DNA of 17,492 nucleotides, from NCBI GenBank assembly GCA_038230275.1, contig JBBRNO010000138.1, forward strand, positions 1 through 17,492. The letters are read 5' to 3'. A model generated the notes under the pieces. That model worked only from the letters and a program-made list of their open reading frames with translations, was not told the origin of the DNA and searched no databases. The number at the start of each line of letters is the position of its first letter. Position 1 is the stretch's first letter. Below, in pieces: positions 1-6,755 of this stretch. The translations under genes and the position numbers were made by a program. The stretch comes from JANXXV01 sp038230275. GTDB lineage: Bacteria > Acidobacteriota > Terriglobia > Bryobacterales > Bryobacteraceae.

Positions 1-543
1 CACGAGCCGACGATGAATCAGCCGAATGACATCGCAATTTCCCGCGATGGGACGTTGTGGGCTTCCGATCCTAATTGGGCAAACTCCACCGGACAGGTTT
101 GGCGCGTGGACCGCAAGGGGAAAATCACGCTTGCCGCCGGAGGGATGGGGACCGCCAACGGGATTGACGTTAGCCCGGATGGGAAGACGCTGTACGTGAA
201 TGAAACAGTGCAGCGGAACGTTTGGGCTTTTCATATTGAGCGCGATGGATCGCTTACGGGCAAGCGGCTGCTTATTCAGTTTCCCGACTTCGGCATGGAC
301 GGGATGCGAAGCGACGTGGATGGCAATCTCTACATCACGCGGCACGGGAAGGGGACCGTCGCCGTGGTTTCTCCGCAAGGCGTGCTGCTGAAGGAGATTG
401 GCGTGTTGGGAGCTTTGCCGACTAACATCTGCTTCGGTGGTGCTGACGGGAGAACTGCGTACGTCACCGAGATGGAACATGGACGTCTGGTTCAGTTTCG
501 TGCGGATCGCCCTGGGTTGGAGTGGCATCGCTGGAAGCGTTAA
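1..543 (+). CDS. SMP-30/gluconolactonase/LRE-like beta-propeller protein (3' part only)
   Basis: The frame is open through the left edge, so the true start lies upstream; the first ATG inside the window (13) is probably internal. The 180 visible residues carry the blade pattern of SMP-30/gluconolactonase (senescence marker protein 30) enzymes: 'QPNDIAIS', 'TANGIDVSPDGKTLYV' and 'MDGMRSDVDGNLYI'. Aligned by motif with the family, Asn9, Asn53 and Asp100 (window-frame numbering) sit where the substrate-contacting Asn and the metal-binding Asn and Asp usually lie. The first metal-ligand Glu would be upstream of the window. Known members hydrolyse sugar lactones or other esters using a divalent metal; the exact substrate here cannot be told. 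Without the N-terminus, export cannot be judged. The stop TAA (541-543) lies inside the antisense tail of the next gene. Confidence 0.85.
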   Translation, partial: HEPTMNQPNDIAISRDGTLWASDPNWANSTGQVWRVDRKGKITLAAGGMGTANGIDVSPDGKTLYVNETVQRNVWAFHIERDGSLTGKRLLIQFPDFGMDGMRSDVDGNLYITRHGKGTVAVVSPQGVLLKEIGVLGALPTNICFGGADGRTAYVTEMEHGRLVQFRADRPGLEWHRWKR

Positions 544-1225
544 TGGGCGGGGAAAGTGTTTTGCGAAACGCAGCCAATCCCGATTGGGGAAAAACATAGG
601 GCTGGGATAAATGGGATGAATGGGATAAGCAATGCGGGGGATTTGCTTCGTTTGCCATTGGGGATGACGCGGTGCGCTTGGCTAACGTGTCTTCTAGCGG
701 CGGGTTGTAGGCTTCGTCTTCCGCTTGGATCGCTTCGTTTTCCCGGCGTTCTTTTTGGGCGGCTTTGAGTTCGCGGATGGCGCGGTACCAAGCTCTCTCA
801 ATGGTGGTTTCGTAGCGCCGGTTTGTGTCGAAGTCGCGAGGTGCGTTCGACATGCAGATGGAGATGCCTTCGTCGTTGTCGATTGGTTGGTTGGGGTCTA
901 GGTGTAGACGGTTCTTGAGGGTGGCCAGACGGTTTTCGAACATGGCGGTTTCTACTCTGCGGCAGCGGAGGAGACGCCAGTAGTTTTGCGCTATCTGGTC
1001 CGCGAAGCGGTGCTCTTGCGGAGTGTGCGGGCGGTACTCCATCACGATGCTGGCTCGGAGTTCCTGGTAGTCCGCTTGTTCTTCGTGGTCCATTACGACG
1101 TGCTTGGCCGTCAGCCCGTGCTTGGTCGCGTTCTGACTGATGGCGGCGCTTGCTTCCGGGCTTAACGGCCCCCTGGGAAGCCTGGCGTTGCGGCGATTGG
1201 CCGCTACTTGTCTGGCACTTGCCAT
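464..1225 (-). CDS. Hypothetical protein, 'ANRRNA / TKHGLTAKH' family, with doubtful C-terminal tail
   Basis: 253-residue open frame. The start at 1225 is supported by AAGGAG (1235-1240 on the opposite strand, 9 nt away). Residues 1-170 look like a real conserved protein: N-terminal 'ARQVAANRRNARLPRGPLSP', then 'NATKHGLTAKHVV', 'DQIAQNYWRLLRCRRVETAMFE' and 'RRYETTIERAWYRAIRELKAAQKERR'. I recall this layout from hypothetical proteins present in many copies in acidobacterial genomes; function is unknown. It is charged and helical, with no signal peptide or membrane segment. From about residue 190 the composition changes to Ser/Pro/His-rich and spans a 9-bp tandem repeat, then runs 80 nt antisense into the SMP-30-like coding region. 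Another minus frame instead stops at 540-542 with the ending 'IGIGCVSQNTFPAH', which would give neat abutting stops. A frameshift near 560-700 or a lost stop is therefore likely. The N-terminal gene is probable; the tail is not trustworthy. Confidence 0.7.
   Translation of the reverse strand: MASARQVAANRRNARLPRGPLSPEASAAISQNATKHGLTAKHVVMDHEEQADYQELRASIVMEYRPHTPQEHRFADQIAQNYWRLLRCRRVETAMFENRLATLKNRLHLDPNQPIDNDEGISICMSNAPRDFDTNRRYETTIERAWYRAIRELKAAQKERRENEAIQAEDEAYNPPLEDTLAKRTASSPMANEANPPHCLSHSSHLSQPYVFPQSGLAAFRKTLSPPINASSDATPTQGDPHETEPDVHVPSR
603..629. repeat. Three-unit 9-bp tandem repeat
   Basis: Three consecutive units TGGGATAAA, TGGGATGAA and TGGGATAAG. They lie between the SMP-30-like stop and the conserved part of the minus-strand hypothetical gene. 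A 9-bp unit does not shift the frame; on the minus strand it reads as repeated Ser-His/Leu in one frame and Ile-Pro-Phe in another. Confidence 0.8.
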
Positions 1226-1245
1226 TTGATTCGTCTCCTTCGGCT

Positions 1246-1268
1246 AAGGGCGGGTGTGGAACGCCCTT
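1246..1268. repeat. Perfect 7-bp inverted repeat in the leader of the hypothetical gene
   Basis: AAGGGCG (1246-1252) and CGCCCTT (1262-1268) form a perfect 7-bp stem with a 9-nt loop. It lies just upstream of the ribosome binding site of the minus-strand hypothetical gene, so it would fold in that gene's 5' leader. The rest of the 171-bp divergent gap (1226-1396) shows no convincing promoter; a TTGACA at 1374-1379 lacks a matching -10 box. Confidence 0.45.
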
Positions 1269-1396
1269 GCGATTTTGAGTTTTCCATAGAGGATGGGCAG
1301 GTGTTGCCGGGGAGGGGCTGTATCGTGTTGATTTGGTTCAGAAGAAAGTTGAAGAATTCTGTGACGCGGAATGTTGACACGGGTACCAATTAACAG

Positions 1397-1795
1397 TTGT
1401 ACTGGAAATTGAACTTACTTCCTGTTGAACGCCGGACTGGCTTGCTGCGGTTTGTTTGGGCTGCGGCTGTGATTGCGGTGGTGGTGGGCAGTCTGCTTCC
1501 CGCCGATTCCAGCACCATACAAACGATTGGCAAACTGCACGTAAACGACAAGGTGGAGCACGGGCTTGCTTACGCCGTGCTTGCGCTGTTTCCCATGCTG
1601 CATGAACGCGCGCGCAGGGCCGCTGTGATTCTGGTGTTGATGGCGGCGATGGGCGTGTTGCTGGAGTTCGGGCAACTGTATTCGCCGGGAAGAAGTTACG
1701 ACACACACGACATGATGGCTGACTTCGCGGGCGTGGCGGTTGGCGCGGTCATTGGCCGGTGCCTTCGGCCGCTGGTGCTGCGGCAGGTGAACTGA
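1397..1795 (+). CDS. VanZ-like family membrane protein
   Basis: 132-residue small membrane protein. It has the VanZ-like signature 'NDKVEHGLAYAVLALFP' (about 50-66), then 'LLEFGQLYSPGRSYDTHDMMADFAGVAVG' in two short stretches (about 88-117). Hydrophobic segments are near 18-34, 56-67, 75-92 and 110-121. Conserved polar residues Asp51, Glu54, His55, Glu90, Gln93, Arg99 and Asp105 are present. Related proteins include VanZ (teicoplanin tolerance), but most stand-alone homologues have no assigned role; nothing here links it to glycopeptide resistance. The start is taken as TTG at 1397 because an in-frame stop lies at 1391 and no ATG precedes the first motif; a later TTG (1409) is possible. The RBS is weak. 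Its stop is 6 nt from the convergent ROK gene's stop, leaving no room for a separate terminator. Confidence 0.8.
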   Translation: MYWKLNLLPVERRTGLLRFVWAAAVIAVVVGSLLPADSSTIQTIGKLHVNDKVEHGLAYAVLALFPMLHERARRAAVILVLMAAMGVLLEFGQLYSPGRSYDTHDMMADFAGVAVGAVIGRCLRPLVLRQVN

Positions 1796-1801
1796 GGCGG
1801 C

Positions 1802-3025
1802 TTATGTCAGGGGCTGCGGCCTTTCCCCGGTGGTGAACAGGCTGGTGAAGGGGAGGGTGGTTGCGCCGATTAAAGCTGCATCACCAGCCAGTGCCGATTT
1901 GCGAATCACCAGGTGACGGAAATTGGGCAGGTCGCGATTATCCGGAAATTGTTCGCGCAGGATGGGTTCCACCAATTGCCAGGCGTCGCAGATCACGCCA
2001 TCTATGATGACCACGTCCGCATCGAGGCCCCAAATCATATTGGAGATGCCGACGCCGAGGTATCTGCTGGTTTCCTCCACTGTTTTGCGGGCCTCGGGGT
2101 CACCGGCCAGCGCTAACTGGGCGATTTTACGAATGCGCGCGCTGGCATCGCCCAAAGGAGACTGCCGCTTGGTTCCGGACAGTGCGATGTAGAGATCGCA
2201 GATGGCGGCGTTGCATACCAGGCGTTCCAGGCAACCCGGGCGATCGTGACGCTCAGGGCCGGGTGCGGTGGCGATCACCATCTGGCCGAATTCGCCGGCG
2301 GCCATGTGGGTGCCGAGGTATGGTTTTCCGTCAAGCAGGATGCCTGTTCCGACACCTTCATCTATTTTGATGAACAGAAAGCAACGGCTGTTATGCACTT
2401 CCGCTACGCCGTAGTTGTACTCAGCGAGCGCGGCAGCGCGAACGTTGTTTTGAACGAACACGGGCAGTTTGAGCCGTTGTTCCAGAATTTGTTTTACGGG
2501 CACTTTCACCCAATCCGGGCGGCTGCCTAATTGCAAGATTCCGGATTCGCTGTCGACGATGCCGCGAACGCTGATGCCGAGGCCTTCGACGTGATCCGTG
2601 CCGAAGCGCTTGCGGAAAGACAGAAATTCTTCCTCAATCTGGCGGAGTGCTTCGGGCAGATGCGCGGGCGTGGGAAAGCGGCGAGTTTCGACCAGACGGC
2701 CTCGCATGGTGGCCACGGAGCAGCGAATTTCGCGATTCTGGATGTCGGCGCCGAAAGCTACGCGCTTGGGTTCCAATTGCAGTCGCGTGCCGGGACGGCC
2801 TCCGGTAGAATTTTCGGCGCCGTCTTCAGAGACAAGCCGTTCGTCGACCAACTCGGCGACGATTCGGGAGACGGTGCCTTCCGAGAGGCCGCTTTGGCGT
2901 GCGATCTCAGCGCGGGACAAACGTTCCTGTTGGCGGAGCAGTTGAAGAACGACGGCTCTGTTCGCCCCCCGCACTTGTGGAGGGCGAAGGATTCGCCGCT
3001 TGGCCGTGCCTGCGTGATGCATCAT
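1802..3025 (-). CDS. ROK-family transcriptional regulator (NagC/Mlc/XylR type)
   Basis: 407 residues, the usual length for ROK repressors. Residues 20-85 form a winged helix-turn-helix ('LSRAEIARQSGLSEGTVSRI' at about 36-55, wing 'TGGRPGTRLQL'). The rest is the sugar-kinase-like ROK domain: 'FGADIQNREI' (91-100), 'GLGISVRGIVD' (148-158), 'NNVRAAALAE' (193-202), 'GEFGQM' (244-249) and 'DRPGCLE' (261-267). Known family members bind a sugar or sugar phosphate and release operator DNA. Two things are odd. The kinase catalytic Asp is Asn194, as expected for a non-enzymatic regulator. The usual zinc site (His plus three Cys in 'GEFGH' and 'CxCGxxGC') keeps only Cys265; the other positions read Gln248, Glu258 and His260. 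It is divergent from the GH20-like gene with 55 bp between starts, so it most likely controls that unit and perhaps itself. ATG is followed directly by a second ATG; the nearby RBS is weak. Confidence 0.9.
   Translation of the reverse strand: MMHHAGTAKRRILRPPQVRGANRAVVLQLLRQQERLSRAEIARQSGLSEGTVSRIVAELVDERLVSEDGAENSTGGRPGTRLQLEPKRVAFGADIQNREIRCSVATMRGRLVETRRFPTPAHLPEALRQIEEEFLSFRKRFGTDHVEGLGISVRGIVDSESGILQLGSRPDWVKVPVKQILEQRLKLPVFVQNNVRAAALAEYNYGVAEVHNSRCFLFIKIDEGVGTGILLDGKPYLGTHMAAGEFGQMVIATAPGPERHDRPGCLERLVCNAAICDLYIALSGTKRQSPLGDASARIRKIAQLALAGDPEARKTVEETSRYLGVGISNMIWGLDADVVIIDGVICDAWQLVEPILREQFPDNRDLPNFRHLVIRKSALAGDAALIGATTLPFTSLFTTGERPQPLT
3015..3024. promoter_or_regulatory. Possible operator: 10-bp palindrome at the ROK start
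   Basis: TGATGCATCA is a perfect palindrome covering the ROK start codons and touching the left edge of the predicted -35 box. A repressor bound here could affect both directions. ROK operators are usually longer AT-rich inverted repeats, and a 10-bp palindrome can occur by chance, so this is weak. Confidence 0.25.
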
Positions 3026-3052
3026 TTACTCGTTTTCAATCTCTGGTATAGT
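3025..3052 (+). promoter_or_regulatory. Candidate sigma-70-type promoter for the GH20/Gfo unit
   Basis: TTTACT (3025-3030) and TATAGT (3047-3052) are separated by 16 bp; they match the -35 and -10 consensus at 4/6 and 5/6 positions. Transcription would begin near 3059, giving a leader of about 20 nt that contains AGGTG (3072-3076) 4 nt before the ATG at 3081. The -35 box overlaps the start of the divergent ROK gene. Confidence 0.5.
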
Positions 3053-3080
3053 ATCATGCAATCTGCAAGATAGGTGCCGA

Positions 3081-5372
3081 ATGAAACGAATTATTAGTGG
3101 TTTTCTCTTCGTGCTGATTTCCTCGGCTGCGATTCCAGCGGCCACGATATCCCCATTGCAAGCGCGTGGATATACGGTGATGCCGGCTCCGCAAACAGTT
3201 GAGTTGGGCGCTGGAACCTTTGTGTTCCGGCCTGGTTGGGCACTGGATCTGCAAGGTGTGGCTGCATCCGACATTGCGGTTACGGCGTTTCAAGACGAGT
3301 TGGCGCGGCGGGCCCACTTTCGGATGGCGGGGAGCGGCGGCGGGACGCTTCGGCTTCGCGTTGCGCCTGGTTCCGTTAAGGCGGCGCAAGCGACGGCTGA
3401 ACAAGCTTACCGGATTGAGCTGACGAAAGAGCTGGTGACCGTTACGGCGAATTCGGCTGTGGGATTGTTTTACGGGACTACTACCTTGGTGCAGCTGCTG
3501 AAGCGGCGGGACGGAGAGCTGGTGTTTCCCGAGGGGCGGATTGAGGATTGGCCTGATTTGCCGCTGCGGTTTATCTACTGGGACGATGCGCATCATCTGG
3601 ACCGCATGGAAACGTTGCGGGAGGCGATTCGGCGGGCGGCGTTTTTCAAGATCAACGGGATCACCTTGAAGCTGGAAGGCCATTTCCAATTCAAGAGCGC
3701 GCCGGCGGTGGTGGAGCCGCAAGCGATGTCCGCGGCGGAATATCAGGAACTGACCAACTATGGATTGCGGTATCACGTGCAGCTGATTCCGTTTCTGGAC
3801 GGGCCTGCGCACATCGCGTTCATCCTGAAGCATCCCGAGTATGCCAAGCTACGTTCGTTTCCAAATAGTAACTATGAACTGTGTGCGACGAATCCGGATT
3901 CGTACAAGCTTCTGGAGGGAATGTTCCAGGATCTTCTGGACGCAAACAAGGGCGGGAAGTATGTGTATTTGTCGACGGACGAGGCTTACTACATCGGCTT
4001 GGCGGACAATGCGCAATGCCATGAAGCGCCGCGGGCAAAGGAGTTGGGCAGCGTAGGCAAACTGCTGGCGGAGTTTGTGACCAAGACTGCGAATTATCTG
4101 CACGGCCAAGGCCGCACGGTAATTTTCTGGGGCGAGTACCCATTGAAGGCGGACGATATCCCGGCGCTGCCCGCGCACATTGTGAACGGAGAGGTTTATT
4201 CCCCGGCGTTTGACAAAGCATTCCGGAAGCATGGGATTCGAGAAATGATTTATTCGTCTTCGCAGGGGGAAGAGAAGTTTTTCCCTACTTATTATCCGGT
4301 TTTGGCTGGGAAGCAATTGCATGCGGGCCGGGGTGGGGAAAGGCGGGTGGAAGATACGTTCCGAAAAACTTCCTTCGACACGGCGAGGCGGGACGCCGAC
4401 CTGTTGGGCACGATCAATGCGGCCTGGGGCGATATGGGTTTGCATCCTGAAACATTTTGGCTGGGTTATGCAACGGCGGCGGCGGTGGCGTGGCACCCCG
4501 CGGCACCCAGCCCGGCTGAGAGTACGGCTGCGTTCTTTCCACTCTTTTATGGCGGGGATCAGACGGAGATGGACAGTTTGTACCGGCTGATGAGTACGCA
4601 GGCGCAGTTTTGGTCGGATAGCTGGGAGACCGGCGATTCCACGGCGCGGACGGCGATTTGGGGACGGTCGGATCAGGTTTATGAAAAGCCAAGGCCGGCT
4701 CACGATCAGTTTTTGCCGCTGCCGCCGGTGCCCGGACCGCAGTTGGGATATTCGCCGGAGTGGGGGCAGCAAAACGGGAAGCGGCTAGGGTTGGCGGCGG
4801 AGTTTCTGGTGGAAAACGATCAGTTGTTGGGATTGCTGTACCGGAATCTGCAAACGGTTGCGCTAAATCATTACAACCTGGAAGTGTTTCTATCGATCGC
4901 TCATCTTTACCGGCACAACCTTGGCATGCTGCGGGGCTTGGGGCAAATTGATGAGGCGTTTCGTAGCGCTTCCGGCGCCGCGCAGAAGAACCAGGCTGAG
5001 CAAGCGGTGCGGGAACTGGACCGGGCGCTGGATATTGCCGGACTGATCCGTGCGTCGCGCAATCGCGCGCTGGCCGATGCGACGGAGACCTGGTACAAGG
5101 CGTGGATGCCGAGATTGACGGAAGGAAACGGACGGCGCTATTTGCATCAGGTAGATGATGTCAAAGATCATCTGCCGGACCGCACTACGGATATGAGTTA
5201 CCTGGTGTATCGCGAGTTGCTGCTGCCCGTCGGCGATTGGGCGGAGCAGGTTCGCGTGGTGCGCAATGGCTACGCACAGGCGCATGGGCTAGCGACGCGG
5301 GTTGAGCGATTCGATTGGAAAGATTTGAAGTCGGTGGCTGGAGCTGAGCTGGCTGAGATCTCGTTGGAGTAG
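3081..5372 (+). CDS. Secreted GH20-type beta-N-acetylhexosaminidase-like glycoside hydrolase
   Basis: 763 residues with a signal peptide (1-21, 'FLFVLISSAAIPAA'). Residues 30-155 match the GH20b alpha/beta domain ('YTVMPAPQTVELG', 'GLFYGTTTLVQLL'). The TIM barrel follows with 'WPDLPLRFIYWDDAHH' (157-172), 'FFKINGITLKLEGHF' (188-202), 'PFLDGPAHIAFILKHPEY' (237-254) and 'LCATNPDSYKLL'. The adjacent acidic pair Asp300-Glu301 in 'YLSTDEAYY' matches the GH20 pair that positions the acetamido group and donates the proton. Family enzymes remove terminal GlcNAc or GalNAc by substrate-assisted catalysis. The residues around the pair differ from the usual 'H-x-G-G-D-E', and 'LKLEGH' replaces the usual 'HLxDDQ', so specificity may be unusual. 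Residues about 570-763 are a mostly helical extension of unknown role. AGGTG lies 4 nt before the ATG. It sits divergent to the ROK regulator and 11 nt before the oxidoreductase gene. Confidence 0.88.
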   Translation: MKRIISGFLFVLISSAAIPAATISPLQARGYTVMPAPQTVELGAGTFVFRPGWALDLQGVAASDIAVTAFQDELARRAHFRMAGSGGGTLRLRVAPGSVKAAQATAEQAYRIELTKELVTVTANSAVGLFYGTTTLVQLLKRRDGELVFPEGRIEDWPDLPLRFIYWDDAHHLDRMETLREAIRRAAFFKINGITLKLEGHFQFKSAPAVVEPQAMSAAEYQELTNYGLRYHVQLIPFLDGPAHIAFILKHPEYAKLRSFPNSNYELCATNPDSYKLLEGMFQDLLDANKGGKYVYLSTDEAYYIGLADNAQCHEAPRAKELGSVGKLLAEFVTKTANYLHGQGRTVIFWGEYPLKADDIPALPAHIVNGEVYSPAFDKAFRKHGIREMIYSSSQGEEKFFPTYYPVLAGKQLHAGRGGERRVEDTFRKTSFDTARRDADLLGTINAAWGDMGLHPETFWLGYATAAAVAWHPAAPSPAESTAAFFPLFYGGDQTEMDSLYRLMSTQAQFWSDSWETGDSTARTAIWGRSDQVYEKPRPAHDQFLPLPPVPGPQLGYSPEWGQQNGKRLGLAAEFLVENDQLLGLLYRNLQTVALNHYNLEVFLSIAHLYRHNLGMLRGLGQIDEAFRSASGAAQKNQAEQAVRELDRALDIAGLIRASRNRALADATETWYKAWMPRLTEGNGRRYLHQVDDVKDHLPDRTTDMSYLVYRELLLPVGDWAEQVRVVRNGYAQAHGLATRVERFDWKDLKSVAGAELAEISLE

Positions 5373-5383
5373 AGGAGCGAAGT

Positions 5384-6652
5384 ATGGACCGCCGAACATT
5401 TCTGATGGCTACGCCATTGTTGACTGGAGCTGTGCGAGGGGCGAACGATCGAATTGCCGCTGCGTTTATTGGCACGGGCACGATGGGCAGCGACAATCTA
5501 CGCGCCGCCATGGCCCAGCCGGGAGTGCAGGCGGTAGCGGTGTGCGACGTGTATCAGCCGAACTTGGAGCGGGCGTCGGCGATCGCGCGGCAACAGGGGC
5601 ATCAGGCGAGGGAGGTGAAAGATTTTCGGGAGATTCTTGCGGATAAGTCCATTGATGTTGTCTGCATTTCGACGCCGGATCACTGGCACCCCTACATGAC
5701 GGTGGAGGCGTGTAAGGCGGGTAAGGACGTGTATGTGGAGAAGCCGGTTTGTCTTTCATTGAATGAAGGGCAGGCGATGATTCAGGCGGTTCGGAAATAT
5801 AAGCGCGTGGTGCAGGCGGGCACCTGGCAGCGGTCTGGCGCGCATTTTCAGAAGGCTTGTGAGATTGTGCGGAGCGGGATGTTAGGGAAGGTGGCGTTCG
5901 CGCGGACTTGGATCTACAACAATATGCCGGCGGAAGGAATTGGGAATCCGGGGGATGCGGTGGTGCCGGCTGGTTTGGATTGGGACCTTTGGCTGGGGCC
6001 TTCGCCGCAACGGACTTTCAACCCGAATCGATTTGGCGTGTATCCGAAGGCTTATTCGTACTTCCGCTATTTTTGGGATTACGCGGGCGGGCAGGTGACG
6101 GATTCCGGGGTGCACATGATTGACATTGTGCAGATGGCGTTTGGCGAGGCCATGCCGAAATCGGTGACAGCGCTGGGCGGGAAGTATTGGCTGAGGGATA
6201 ACAGCGAGACTCCGGATACGCTACAAATTGCTTTCGACTATACGGGCTTTCTTGGGTCTTGGGAGCACCGCTGCAACAATACGGACGGCAATCAGGCGCG
6301 GCTGATGGGGATTACGTTTCATGGGACGAATGGAACTTTGTATGTAGACCGGACGCGGTATCATTTCACGCCGGAGAAGGGCGCGGATGTGCCGGCGTCT
6401 GAAATGAAGCGGGTGGCTGATCCGCATCCGCTGCACTGGGCGAATTTTATTGAGTGTGTGCGGACGAGGCAGAAGCCTAATAGCGATATTGAATCGTGCG
6501 TAAGGTCGTCGCAGACTTGTTTGCTGGGGAATGTTTCGTATCGGGCTAAGACGCGGGTGGATTGGAACGATGCGAATCAGACTGTGGCGCAGGCCGAGGC
6601 GCAGAAGTATCTTTATCGCGAATATCGGAAGCCTTGGAAGCTGGTGGTTTGA
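5384..6652 (+). CDS. Tat-signalled Gfo/Idh/MocA family oxidoreductase (GH109-like possible)
   Basis: 422 residues. The N-terminus 'MDRRTFLMATPLLTGA' has a twin-arginine motif, suggesting export folded with its cofactor. A Rossmann fold follows: 'IGTGTMG' (29-35) binds NAD(P), 'CISTPDHWHPYM' and 'EKPVCLS' (Glu119-Lys120-Pro121) are family hallmarks, and the C-terminal domain has 'GGQVTDSGVHMIDI' (235-248) with Asp240 and His244. Family members oxidise sugars, inositols or related polyols; the GH109 branch uses bound NAD for redox-assisted hydrolysis of alpha-N-acetylgalactosaminides and often has a Tat signal. Its pairing with a hexosaminidase fits either sugar oxidation or GH109-type hydrolysis, and the sequence alone does not decide. 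AGGAG at 5373-5377 begins right after the upstream stop, 6 nt before the ATG, so the two genes are surely cotranscribed. Confidence 0.88.
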   Translation: MDRRTFLMATPLLTGAVRGANDRIAAAFIGTGTMGSDNLRAAMAQPGVQAVAVCDVYQPNLERASAIARQQGHQAREVKDFREILADKSIDVVCISTPDHWHPYMTVEACKAGKDVYVEKPVCLSLNEGQAMIQAVRKYKRVVQAGTWQRSGAHFQKACEIVRSGMLGKVAFARTWIYNNMPAEGIGNPGDAVVPAGLDWDLWLGPSPQRTFNPNRFGVYPKAYSYFRYFWDYAGGQVTDSGVHMIDIVQMAFGEAMPKSVTALGGKYWLRDNSETPDTLQIAFDYTGFLGSWEHRCNNTDGNQARLMGITFHGTNGTLYVDRTRYHFTPEKGADVPASEMKRVADPHPLHWANFIECVRTRQKPNSDIESCVRSSQTCLLGNVSYRAKTRVDWNDANQTVAQAEAQKYLYREYRKPWKLVV

Positions 6653-6681
6653 GTTGATTTTCGTGGCGGAGTAGTGCTGTG

Positions 6682-6740
6682 TACCGCTTCCTTACGGTCG
6701 CGGCTCGGAAGGTCTATCCAGGTTACTACCTTTCGAGCGG
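6682..6740. repeat. Dispersed palindromic intergenic repeat, copy 1 (likely bidirectional terminator region)
   Basis: Lies in the 103-bp gap between two convergent genes. The 29-bp core 6682-6710 (begins TACCGCT, contains CTTACGGTC, ends CGGCTCGGAA) matches 26 of 29 bases of copy 2 at 11149-11177. Its right part pairs with downstream sequence: 6701-6713 (CGGCTCGGAAGGT) against 6728-6740 (ACCTTTCGAGCGG), 11 of 13 paired with a 14-nt loop. No clear U-run follows on either strand, so termination is a guess from position; the repeat itself is direct observation. Confidence 0.75.
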
Positions 6741-6755
6741 AGTCGTGACGAATTC

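Noticed and set aside
1374..1402. TTGACA at 1374-1379 as promoter for the VanZ-like gene
   Set aside because: At the proper spacing the -10 position reads TTGTAC and would coincide with the start codon, so it cannot serve a normal leader.
1397..1795. Glycopeptide resistance role for the VanZ-like gene
   Set aside because: No vanS/R/H/A/X partners are nearby, and stand-alone VanZ-like proteins are widespread without resistance function.
2531..3073. A 180-residue open frame on + opposite the ROK gene
   Set aside because: It is antisense to a clear ROK protein, ends in the promoter region of the next gene and has no recognisable domain; it follows from the codon bias of the true gene.
3849..4772. 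A 307-residue open frame on - inside the GH20-like gene
   Set aside because: Arg/Pro-rich composition without domains and fully antisense to a well-supported GH20 frame; typical shadow in GC-rich DNA.
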